From the NCBI GenBank assembly GCA_036940085.1, contig JALLBK010000059.1:41004-105003 (forward strand): a stretch of DNA of 64,000 nucleotides. Reading direction: 5' to 3'. Below the pieces are notes generated by a model. The model was not told the origin of the DNA. It saw only the letters and a program-made list of their open reading frames with translations, and searched no databases. Below, one piece after another: positions 9,901 to 18,127 of this stretch. Positions within the stretch are counted from its first letter, which is position 1. The number at the start of each line of letters is the position of its first letter. The position numbers and the translations under genes are program-made. The DNA is from Discostella pseudostelligera. Its lineage: Eukaryota > Bacillariophyta > Thalassiosirophyceae > Thalassiosirales > Thalassiosiraceae.

Positions 9901-12900
9901 TTATCGCTCCCAGAGGAATCCATGGAGTAATTTAAACTTCCGTGAAAATTCCATCAACTTAGTGAACGCGTCGGCGATGTTGGTCTCAGTGTCCTCCTTA
10001 CCAATGCGGAGGATCCCAGCAGCTACCGCCTCGCGGATGATATGATAATTGACCGCATTATGCTTTTTCTGTAGTACGGACTCTGGGATACTCGTGTTCT
10101 TGACGACAGCATTGTTATCGCAAAACACATTACAGGGCCCATTGATGGGCACGCCAAAACATTTAAGTTTGATCCTCATAGCCGAAATCAGATCGCGTGC
10201 AATGCGCATGGCGACCAGTTCGGATCCGTAGCTACTCGACTCACATGTGTTCTGTCGTTTACTAAATACTTGCACCGGCGCCTGTTGCAAGAATATAATA
10301 ATCCCTGTGTGTGATCGACGGGTTACTTTGTTACCTGCGTGATCGGCGTCGACAAAACAAGACATGGTGACTGGATTGCCGAGCGGTACGGGCATATTAG
10401 GTGGATCTTCTTCCACCACGTCGCCATAGAAGTCGCGCCAGTCCCCGGAAGTGAATACCGTCTCATCGATATCCGCAGGGATTGGGTTAAATACCAAGCG
10501 CCGTAATGGGAAACGGACCAAATAGTTCGCAATGAGGTACAACGCTTCCAAATGTCCTACACGCGGACTAGCCTGGTATTGGGATAATATCGAGACTTCA
10601 GTGAGAATGTCAAATCTCCCGAGTTCAACCGCCCAGCGGTATATCCCGATTATTTGTCGATATCTGGATGCATGGTCCTCGTCGCACATTGGTGTTTGAT
10701 CTAACTCAGGCCTATAACTTGGTGGCAGTGGCCCAGTCTGTCGACCGCCGGTACCAGACTTGAGCTCACGTCCGTCCTCCAATAGGAGGTTGCGAATTGT
10801 CTCAATCGCAGCCTTCACATATTTCTTACTATCCATGCTCCAGCATTCCGTGCCACCGCTAAGTTGCACTTTGGATATGCCTGCACCGAGGTACGTGGTT
10901 GGTGGCCCGTATTCATCGTTCTTAATTTCAAACTCAGCGCCAATATCCTTCATCACCTCACCAGGTGCAGCGCTGATGACTAATACATCATCGACGTATA
11001 CCAAGAGGTATTCATAGTAGAGTCGCCCACCATCTCGGTAGTTCTTTCGGATGTACACATCGGGATCGGCTCGTGTGGGTGAGAACTTGAGGCCATTTAC
11101 AATGAATGCGGAGAACATCGCCCTCCATGCCGCGCCCGAGGATTTCAAACCGTACAACGCTCTGACCAATTTGCACACCATTCCTTGTACGTCTGGGCCA
11201 CATTCTGGCCCGGCGACAAACCATATCTTCTCTCGACAAGGTGCATTCAGGTAAGCGTTGCCGATGTCACATGCCATTATGTCTAATTCGTTCAGCGCGG
11301 CGATTAGGAATGCGATCTTCACACTTTCCCGTGACACGACGCTCGAGTACGTGAGACTATTGGGCGCTTCGGTGGTATGCCCGCCTGCCACAAATCGCGC
11401 CTTCCTGGTGAAGTCCATCTTCACGTCGAATACGATGTGGCATTTGATCTCTTGGAATCCACGCAATTCGTCGACTTTGTTGGCTCGCACCTGCTCTGGT
11501 GTGCAGCCGTCCATAGGGTTGAAGGATACCTTGGCCTTCCCCATCTCTTTCGAGATAGCATCGGCCCAATACGTATTTCCATTCTCCTTGTCAAAGCGAA
11601 GTGCTTCAGCTACCGTCTTCGGGAGTCTTATCCCGAACTTGTGCGTGGTCCGCCAATATTTCTTCTTGATTTTGTTGACCATTCGATTTCGCTTCCGTAT
11701 TACTAGTGGGACCCACCATAGAAATGCAGGTTCCTGGTCGATGCCACTCGCTATGGCATATTCGGCCAGCTCGATCGGGTTGCTCTCCTTCACATCCCGA
11801 AGTGGTAGCCAGTCGGAAGTACCGTCGGAGAATTCAACTTCTAGTTTCCATCCGGCGGTGGTTTTCTTGGCACGCCTCTGGCCGCCTACCATGTAGTAGC
11901 CATCTTCCTTTTTCACTGCATGCCCATCTGATTTGTGTCCGATAATGCCACGGATGACATTGAATTGTCGTCCTTCGGCGTCACATTGAGTCCACAAGTT
12001 CTCTGCGATGGTGTTGGCAAAGTAGGAATCGTATGTTCCATCCTCCAGTTCGACCTCGTACTCTCTTGTGTCGAGCAACGGGTTCGTATGCGCTTTGCCG
12101 ATCGGATTGCCTAGGTGGTCAGTCTTCCGTTTGATGACTGTGGCTCTCGTTGCGATATTATTCGGAGACTTAAGTGGGTCGAGCAGGAAAGTAGCCCCAA
12201 TGAGATTATCGTATGAGTCGACATCGTCGGCCTCAGGCCTCTGCTCGATGTCCCCGTTCTCGTCGACTCTGTCCCCGTTCTCGGCATCCTGCGTGATCGG
12301 TATTTCATATACATCGTTGGGGTAGTTGAAGTCAAGATCATTCCCTGGCAGGACGAACTCGGTGTCATCCAGTCTCGCGTGCAGTTTGTCGTTAAAGTCG
12401 TCGATACGGGACTTAATCTGGGGATTCTGATAATCTTCTGATGTAACATGTTGGACGGTTGTGTTGACGACAGGCTTCCCGGAGACAGGCATAAGCCAAT
12501 AGCACATATCCGATCCAACTCGGTGGGCGACGCCCATCCATCTGGCTAATTCCCGGTCATGTTCCGATAAGGACGGGTGAGCCGTGCGCCAGTACCACAC
12601 AAGGTCGTAGAAATCAAAGTCGCAAAATTCGGAGATGTCGGGTGTACGTCCAGTAAGCATTTCGTATCCCGATCTCTCATTACGTCCCCGCGGGATAAAT
12701 TGCATTAACTGGGCTTGGTGTTCGACACCGAAGCACCACAGCCGGCGAGGTGCATTCTTCGAAGACATTTTGTGACGCCAACGGCGTTTCAAATCTCGGA
12801 TAGCCACGTCAACCTGCTGGAGCTGGTTATGCCGATAAGGCTCGCTCCATGTCATATTGATTCCGTGTTTCCGTACCATCTGCGTAAAGTTAGTGTTTCG

Positions 12901-13170
12901 TCCGGTGAAGGTGGATGCCATATCGGACTTAAGGTTGACCGGCACCCCAACGTCGGTGCAAAACCGCCGCAGTGATTCCGTCGCGTCGGCGTCGTTCTTC
13001 GAGGCAGTGGGGTATACAGCCACATAGTTCCCGTTGGAGATGACAAATGCACCGGTGTGCTGACGGATTGATTTGTATTTGGACTCGATGTGGTCGATCG
13101 TCCATTTTCCAGCCAAGTAATTATGGTGCAGGTTGAGGTGATCAATTCGATATCGCCTATTCAGAGGTCG
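9901..13170 (-). CDS. Retrotransposon integrase, reverse transcriptase and RNase H
   Basis: A long open frame. Homology starts near 13170 (RPLNRRYRIDHL), with no ATG at the junction. The integrase core has LKSDMAS for the second catalytic Asp, but the expected N-x-A-E Glu is replaced (HNQLQQVDVAI), so the integrase may be dead. The reverse transcriptase is well kept, including the catalytic YVDD. RNase H has FVDADHAG, SSSYGSELVA and FCDNNAV. The frame change relative to the protease ORF looks like a 5-base duplication-type insertion around GTACTGTAC. Confidence 0.85.
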   Translation of the reverse strand, partial: RPLNRRYRIDHLNLHHNYLAGKWTIDHIESKYKSIRQHTGAFVISNGNYVAVYPTASKNDADATESLRRFCTDVGVPVNLKSDMASTFTGRNTNFTQMVRKHGINMTWSEPYRHNQLQQVDVAIRDLKRRWRHKMSSKNAPRRLWCFGVEHQAQLMQFIPRGRNERSGYEMLTGRTPDISEFCDFDFYDLVWYWRTAHPSLSEHDRELARWMGVAHRVGSDMCYWLMPVSGKPVVNTTVQHVTSEDYQNPQIKSRIDDFNDKLHARLDDTEFVLPGNDLDFNYPNDVYEIPITQDAENGDRVDENGDIEQRPEADDVDSYDNLIGATFLLDPLKSPNNIATRATVIKRKTDHLGNPIGKAHTNPLLDTREYEVELEDGTYDSYFANTIAENLWTQCDAEGRQFNVIRGIIGHKSDGHAVKKEDGYYMVGGQRRAKKTTAGWKLEVEFSDGTSDWLPLRDVKESNPIELAEYAIASGIDQEPAFLWWVPLVIRKRNRMVNKIKKKYWRTTHKFGIRLPKTVAEALRFDKENGNTYWADAISKEMGKAKVSFNPMDGCTPEQVRANKVDELRGFQEIKCHIVFDVKMDFTRKARFVAGGHTTEAPNSLTYSSVVSRESVKIAFLIAALNELDIMACDIGNAYLNAPCREKIWFVAGPECGPDVQGMVCKLVRALYGLKSSGAAWRAMFSAFIVNGLKFSPTRADPDVYIRKNYRDGGRLYYEYLLVYVDDVLVISAAPGEVMKDIGAEFEIKNDEYGPPTTYLGAGISKVQLSGGTECWSMDSKKYVKAAIETIRNLLLEDGRELKSGTGGRQTGPLPPSYRPELDQTPMCDEDHASRYRQIIGIYRWAVELGRFDILTEVSILSQYQASPRVGHLEALYLIANYLVRFPLRRLVFNPIPADIDETVFTSGDWRDFYGDVVEEDPPNMPVPLGNPVTMSCFVDADHAGNKVTRRSHTGIIIFLQQAPVQVFSKRQNTCESSSYGSELVAMRIARDLISAMRIKLKCFGVPINGPCNVFCDNNAVVKNTSIPESVLQKKHNAVNYHIIREAVAAGILRIGKEDTETNIADAFTKLMEFSRKFKLLHGFLWER

Positions 13171-14087
13171 TACAGTACGGCATGCCGCACGCCCTCTTGG
13201 GTTGTGGTGCGCAAGATATCTTTGGCCATTCCAAGGCCAACATTGAAGATTCGTGCGATATGTTCCGGCGAGAAGACCGAGTGACGCGTTTTGCTGTGAA
13301 GCTCAGCAATCACGGCGCTGGTAGGTGCAGTGGAGTGGATGCTATTAATGATACGTTCAATATTCACCTGCTCGGTGTCGCCACATAAGGAGTGGGAGAT
13401 GAAGTCCGTCTCATACATGTGATGGTGACGATTGAAGTCATGAGACACGTCGGACTCAACTCGTTGTATGAAACGGTCGATCTCATTAGTTGGATGAGTC
13501 GGCCGACCTCCTGGCATGACTAATTGTTTCGGATCCCACGGTTGCTCACATGTAAGGACAACGTGGGGGTACAACTCCAATTCCTCGTCGGTAGGATATC
13601 TCGTGTTAAAATAGACTGTTGACCCCTCAGATGTAAATGGTAGCCGCTCGCGGTCGTCAAGAATGATTCCCATGGCCCGATCTGGGTCAGTTTCGTAGGG
13701 GTTGTCGTAGACCGGAAGGCCAAAGTGCCGAATCTGGTTTGGGTTGATCAGGCTATGGTCGAGGCTATCGCCGAAGTAGAGTGCTTCATTGATAATAAGA
13801 ATATAGGTAGTGCCTGCAAAAGGGTCACTCCAAGCGGTAGCAACGGTCGCGATGGGGACGTCGGTGATTGGTTCAAGCTTGTTGTGGAAGCCATTGACTT
13901 CACATTGCTGACCGGTGAAATGGATCGGTCGGCAATTGATGCCAGCACACGAAGTATCCGCGCGACTGTCCAACTCGCATTTGGCCTCGATGCCAAAATC
14001 GGCGGAAGGGCGGATGTACTCGACCTTGGTGCGTTTTACCGCCCGTCCAAATACTCGAGGTCCACTCTGGATCGCGTTGATATACAC
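13161..14087 (-). CDS. Retrotransposon protease and pre-integrase part
   Basis: An open frame of about 308 codons without a clear ATG (the first codon used here is GTG). The aspartic protease motif is present as L-D-S-R-A-D-T near residue 40; related elements usually have G or H where R stands, so activity is uncertain. The C-terminal part, TRHSVFSPEHIARIFNVGLG, is the pre-integrase region. It stops at 13161, ten bases after homology to the integrase continues in another frame. It lies in the same frame as gag but is separated by stops. Either an unusual recoding system or a decayed copy. Confidence 0.7.
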   Translation of the reverse strand: MYINAIQSGPRVFGRAVKRTKVEYIRPSADFGIEAKCELDSRADTSCAGINCRPIHFTGQQCEVNGFHNKLEPITDVPIATVATAWSDPFAGTTYILIINEALYFGDSLDHSLINPNQIRHFGLPVYDNPYETDPDRAMGIILDDRERLPFTSEGSTVYFNTRYPTDEELELYPHVVLTCEQPWDPKQLVMPGGRPTHPTNEIDRFIQRVESDVSHDFNRHHHMYETDFISHSLCGDTEQVNIERIINSIHSTAPTSAVIAELHSKTRHSVFSPEHIARIFNVGLGMAKDILRTTTQEGVRHAVLYDL

Positions 14088-14177
14088 ATGGAGCGGAAGC
14101 TCTCGGATCGTCTATGAGTGAGGGTGGGAAACATAAATTTATTACATTAGTGTGGCTGGGCAATAAGGATACGACGA

Positions 14178-15683
14178 TTAGGCACGAGTGCCGCCAAAGC
14201 GCGATCCATTCTGAGCTCCTCGTTCGGTAGAGGTACTTGCCTGACTTTGAGTCACTGAGCTTACGCTGCTCGAGGAGGACGTCCCAGGCGCTTGCCCTGC
14301 ACGACCACCAGTGTTCGATTCATTCACATTACGGTTACCGTCGGTACCACCGCTGTTATTAGTATTATTCGAGTTGCCATGGTTGCGGCGGTTCCATTGG
14401 AATCGTCCGCCTCTGCCACGACCCCCATTTCGTCCGCGTCCGCCTCCACGTCCGCGTCCACGACCACCATTGCGTTCTCGGGACAAGGCTTTTAGGTCCT
14501 CAACCAATTGTAGCCCCCTTGTTCCAAGACGTTCCTTTTCAAGGTCGGTAAAGTTGCGGAAAGGGTTTCTGATATCGACCCCATTCCATTCAGTACGTTG
14601 CTGCTGCGTCGCATTATTCTCGCTCACACGACGCCTGCCTGTAGGGACATTGGCTGAGCTAAGCTGCGCCATGCGGGGGCTTATATGCTGGACCGCTCCC
14701 ACATAATTGTCTTTGAATAGGGTGCGCATTTGCTCGACAGCGACGGAGATAGCGACATTCCCGGTGGGATTCTTGATGCGTTGGGCGAGTGCTTCCACCT
14801 TCGACCTGTCGGTGTACTCTTGGCCCTGCTTTTTCAATACATTGTAGGCTTTGTTAAGCCGCGTGATCATGGTTTCGAAAGTCATGGTCCGCTCGTCAGA
14901 GTAAGCAAGGTCTCTCAACTCACGCCGTGCATGGTCAGCACGAACATCTAGTTCGGCTTCACCTTCATAATGGGCTCGTAGGGCTCTCATTGCTTGACGC
15001 CCATCACGTCCTGCTACCGCGTCGAAGATCCAGGTCTCGGCTGCCGTTTGAACCACTGCCAATTGGATCAATGAAAATACTAATTCGTTGTCCTGTTCGA
15101 AGGCTGGTCCGGCAAGTTCTAGCTGGTACATGAGACGCTCATAATCGGTAGTAGCGTCGACCAAAGGATCCCATCCTGCAGGCTTGTCAGGCCTGATAAC
15201 ATACGCGATGGGGCAGTAGTAACGCCCGTAGATGAGGGATAGGGTCTCGGTGACCTTTCGATCCCATTCGTCGAAATCGACTCGATCGCTCCACTTTTCT
15301 AGGGATTTGATATTGTCCCCTTTGTCGCGATTGGAAGTATAGGCTTCATAAGCCAAATGGCCATGTTTGAGGTCATTGATGTTCAACGCGAGTGGATCGA
15401 TTGGTAGGTTCCTACGGACTTTGTCCTTAACGTACCAAATTAACCCCGTGAGGTTATTCATCACTAGGATTCCCATACTGATGTTGGGGTTCCTCGAATT
15501 AAAAGTCTTGACCAAATCTTTTGCCTGATGAGGCTCGAGAAGGTCGAATTCGTCGATCGTATGGATCTGGTGTAGCGCAATAAATAATGTGGTTTGCCTG
15601 ACGGCCATTGCTCCAACGTTGGATATTCCGCATAGAGGAAGGACTACGTCCCTCAGGTTAACTTGCGCTGCGTTTGCTGCCAT
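14178..15683 (-). CDS. Retrotransposon Gag-like protein
   Basis: 501 residues, ATG at 15683. The N-terminal and central parts are helical and look like the copia Gag (UBN2-type) domain. The C-terminal third holds a Gly/Arg-rich RGG region (around residues 395-430) followed by an Asn/Ser tail. No CCHC zinc knuckle is visible, so RNA binding may depend on the RGG box; most copia Gags carry the knuckle. A TAA stop ends it at 14178, and at least three more in-frame stops occur before the protease ORF. Confidence 0.8.
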   Translation of the reverse strand: MAANAAQVNLRDVVLPLCGISNVGAMAVRQTTLFIALHQIHTIDEFDLLEPHQAKDLVKTFNSRNPNISMGILVMNNLTGLIWYVKDKVRRNLPIDPLALNINDLKHGHLAYEAYTSNRDKGDNIKSLEKWSDRVDFDEWDRKVTETLSLIYGRYYCPIAYVIRPDKPAGWDPLVDATTDYERLMYQLELAGPAFEQDNELVFSLIQLAVVQTAAETWIFDAVAGRDGRQAMRALRAHYEGEAELDVRADHARRELRDLAYSDERTMTFETMITRLNKAYNVLKKQGQEYTDRSKVEALAQRIKNPTGNVAISVAVEQMRTLFKDNYVGAVQHISPRMAQLSSANVPTGRRRVSENNATQQQRTEWNGVDIRNPFRNFTDLEKERLGTRGLQLVEDLKALSRERNGGRGRGRGGGRGRNGGRGRGGRFQWNRRNHGNSNNTNNSGGTDGNRNVNESNTGGRAGQAPGTSSSSSVSSVTQSQASTSTERGAQNGSRFGGTRA

Positions 15684-15781
15684 GTTGTCTTTAGCCTATC
15701 TCGGTGATCCGTAGTCGGATTTGGAAGTTTCAAGTATCGGTGGATTCGTTGTTACGATCGCTCAGTAGGTATATGCGATTT

Positions 15782-15796
15782 GGGTCTGATAAACCA
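15782..15796 (-). other. Primer-binding-site-like sequence
   Basis: Reads TGGTTTATCAGACCC on the element strand, directly after the 5' LTR. It resembles the common copia site TGGTATCAGAGC (initiator Met tRNA 3' end) with two extra T. The match is imperfect, so the tRNA is not certain. Confidence 0.5.
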
Positions 15797-15797
15797 A

Positions 15798-15852
15798 TTT
15801 GCCTAATGGAGCTGGGAATTTACTCCCTCTCTTCTGTCATAAGTCAAACGGT
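15798..15852 (-). repeat. 5' LTR (short, 55 bp)
   Basis: Second copy of the 55-bp terminal repeat, with no mismatch to 9806-9860. It ends one base before a primer-binding-like site, which fixes its inner border. Perfect identity suggests a recent insertion, though 55 bp is too short for dating. Confidence 0.75.
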
Positions 15853-16252
15853 GGTTGTGGTCTGTGGCTAGCTGGTGGCAGAGAGTTTTGGCGGGAAGCG
15901 ACAGACAGCCGGAACACGGAAACCACCTAGAGGCGAATTTTTGGCGGGAAGACATCTGTTTTTGGATCACAAGAGAGCGAGATTTTGGCGGGAGGAGAGG
16001 TGTACAGAATTTGGCGGGAAGAAGACTCAACGCACCCTCCACAAAAATTCATCATAGGCTTTTGACCATGAAGATGAAGACGACTCCTTCATCGTTATGA
16101 TAAGTAGCGCCGGTGCCGAAACCGATGACGATGCAATGACACTGAAAGTATAACAGAGCTGGTCCACTACGACATCGATTGCTGATATCCGATGTGTCTG
16201 TGAGTGAGCACTTTTAGAATCCATCAATCTCTGCGCATCAATCAACTCAACC
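15853..16252. promoter_or_regulatory. Upstream region with four E2F-like boxes
   Basis: TTTTGGCGGGAA-type boxes lie at 15886-15897, 15938-15950, 15983-15993 and 16009-16020. All are in the same orientation, 230-370 bp upstream of the methyltransferase ATG. The first is only 34 bp from the retrotransposon edge. The motif matches the E2F/DP consensus TTTSGCGS; binding itself is inferred. Confidence 0.6.
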
Positions 16253-18070
16253 ATGACGAGGAAAAATTGGACTTGGGCTTGGGCCAGTGCCGTCACGGTC
16301 GTATTTTTATCAACAATATTTACACTTGGTGCATTGCCCGCATCCGTAGCTACTGCCTCTGGTAACGAAGGGGAAATCAGCCATCATCTCCAAAAAGGTA
16401 ACAATGCACTTGCAACTGGCGATATCTCCACAGCCATACAGAGCTATGAGGCATGTTTATCATTGGATTCCAATCATCGATATTGCAACATCAACTTGGC
16501 CAGTGCGTTAGTTGATGCAAATGAATCAGACGATGATGAAAGCATCAAAAAGGAGCGAACGTCGAAGGCGATATCTCTATTGCGACATGTACTTACATTG
16601 TACCCCAAAGATGGTGATGCAGCATTCAATCTAGCATTGTTGTTGCAGGACACTTCCAACTCAGAGGAGACTACGCGAGAGAGTGCCAATTTGTATCAAA
16701 TTTCCGTCGAAGCTATGGATATGAATCCGGAGGAGGAAGATAAATGGGACGCTCTTGCAAACATGGCCGCAGCAAAGCAGGAATTGCGTGAGTTTTTCGG
16801 ACCCTATGGTGCCAGAAGGAGTTATGAACGTGCCATTGTTTTGTTGGAAGGGACGGTGCAGGAATACAACACATATATTGATCAGATGATTAATCAATAC
16901 GACTCGGAGAAGGTAGAATATGATCATGAGGGATATCAGCATGCACAAAACCAAGTCAACTCCATCAACGCATACCTATCCAAATTGTATTACGGATACG
17001 GCACAATACTTTCCGAGCTTTCACCATCCGAATGTCTTGATCTAATGACAGAAGAATCATTATTGATGGATACGAAGGATGGGATTGATGAGAATTCAGC
17101 CAAGACTGTGTGTGAAACCAACGCTGTAAATGCCATGCGCATGGCTGTAGTTTTAGACTTGAATAATGTTGTCGCCGAGCATATGCTAGCAGCAATGACT
17201 GGTGGAGAAGATGCCGAACATGATGGATACAGCGGTAAAGAGAGAGCGTCGAATGAATTTGTTTCTGCACTGTTTGATGACTTTGCAGATTCATTTGATG
17301 AGAAGCTGGGTGCGTTGGGTTACCAAGTCCCAAAGTTGATAGGTGAGGCGGCATATGACTTGTTGGGCATGTCGGGGGGAGAACCATTTCAATCCGTTTT
17401 AGATGCGGGATGTGGTACTGGCCTTGCGGGTCGATTTTTGCGCCCACTCGTTATAGGTCCGTTGGTAGGTGTTGATTTGTCCAGAAAGATGCTAGAGCTA
17501 GCCGCGGAGTGTACAATGACAAAGGGATGCGGGCTGAAGGTGGAAGATACTACAGACAGGGATGACTCGGAGGAAGAGGAGGATGAACGATCAAAGAAGC
17601 CCTTGTACGACAAACTACTGTCCTCGGATTTAGAGACTGTCACTCTGACTGAATTGGTTTCAGGACTATCTGAAGACACAATAGCTGGATTCGACCTTAT
17701 TGTCGCCGCTGATGTCTTCGTATACATCGGAAATCTCCAAGAGATATTGCTCAATTTTGCAAAGCTCTCGAGTGGAAGTGACTCGAAGACATCGTTTTTG
17801 ATCTTCTCATGTGAACGGATAGATGATACGCAAGCGGCACCAACGGGCTGGAAGCTTCAGAGCTCAGGTCGGTATGCACACTCCAAATCGTACGTGACAA
17901 GCGTAGCAGAACAGGCAGGCTTTGATCTCATACGGTATGATGAAATCGTTCCGAGGATGGAAAAGGGGGAAGAGGTACAAGGCCATTTGTTTGTTTTTGT
18001 AATTGGCGGGGCTATCGACGAAGACAATGTTCATTATGAAGTAACAATGACCACTGCAGATGAGCTGTGA
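16253..18070 (+). CDS. TPR-containing SAM-dependent methyltransferase, secretory signal
   Basis: 605 residues in a single exon. An N-terminal hydrophobic segment (VTVVFLSTIFTLGALPASVATA) reads as a signal peptide or signal anchor. TPR-like helices follow from about residue 45 to 170 (GNNALATGDISTAIQSYEACL). The class I methyltransferase fold has motif I VLDAGCGTGLAGRFL near residue 380, GVDLSRKMLELA, then FDLIVAADVFVYIGNL. This arrangement is found in predicted TPR-methyltransferases of COG4976 type, whose substrate is unknown. A small acidic insertion (DSEEEEDERSK) lies inside the methyltransferase domain. Convergent with FtsH; the stops are 57 bp apart. Confidence 0.82.
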   Translation: MTRKNWTWAWASAVTVVFLSTIFTLGALPASVATASGNEGEISHHLQKGNNALATGDISTAIQSYEACLSLDSNHRYCNINLASALVDANESDDDESIKKERTSKAISLLRHVLTLYPKDGDAAFNLALLLQDTSNSEETTRESANLYQISVEAMDMNPEEEDKWDALANMAAAKQELREFFGPYGARRSYERAIVLLEGTVQEYNTYIDQMINQYDSEKVEYDHEGYQHAQNQVNSINAYLSKLYYGYGTILSELSPSECLDLMTEESLLMDTKDGIDENSAKTVCETNAVNAMRMAVVLDLNNVVAEHMLAAMTGGEDAEHDGYSGKERASNEFVSALFDDFADSFDEKLGALGYQVPKLIGEAAYDLLGMSGGEPFQSVLDAGCGTGLAGRFLRPLVIGPLVGVDLSRKMLELAAECTMTKGCGLKVEDTTDRDDSEEEEDERSKKPLYDKLLSSDLETVTLTELVSGLSEDTIAGFDLIVAADVFVYIGNLQEILLNFAKLSSGSDSKTSFLIFSCERIDDTQAAPTGWKLQSSGRYAHSKSYVTSVAEQAGFDLIRYDEIVPRMEKGEEVQGHLFVFVIGGAIDEDNVHYEVTMTTADEL

Positions 18071-18127
18071 AATATCACTTGATGAATCAAATGAGACGAG
18101 ACTACAAATAATATCTTTATCTCCATT

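Larger units (their letters stand above)
9806..15852 (-). mobile_element. Ty1/copia LTR retrotransposon
   Basis: A complete-looking element of about 6.05 kb on the minus strand. Order in transcription sense: short LTR, primer-binding-like site, gag, protease, integrase, reverse transcriptase, RNase H, short LTR. The INT-before-RT order defines the copia superfamily. The coding region is broken: a multi-stop spacer separates gag from protease, and a frameshift lies at 13161-13170. No convincing target-site duplication is visible: left flank ...TCTCGGAAG, right flank GGTTGTGG.... It sits between the divergent genes RRP46 and the TPR-methyltransferase. Confidence 0.92.

Noticed and set aside
9806..15852. 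55-bp terminal repeats as a host duplication unrelated to the element
   Set aside because: Their position next to a primer-binding-like site and just beyond the RNase H stop, with TG...CA ends, fits LTRs better.
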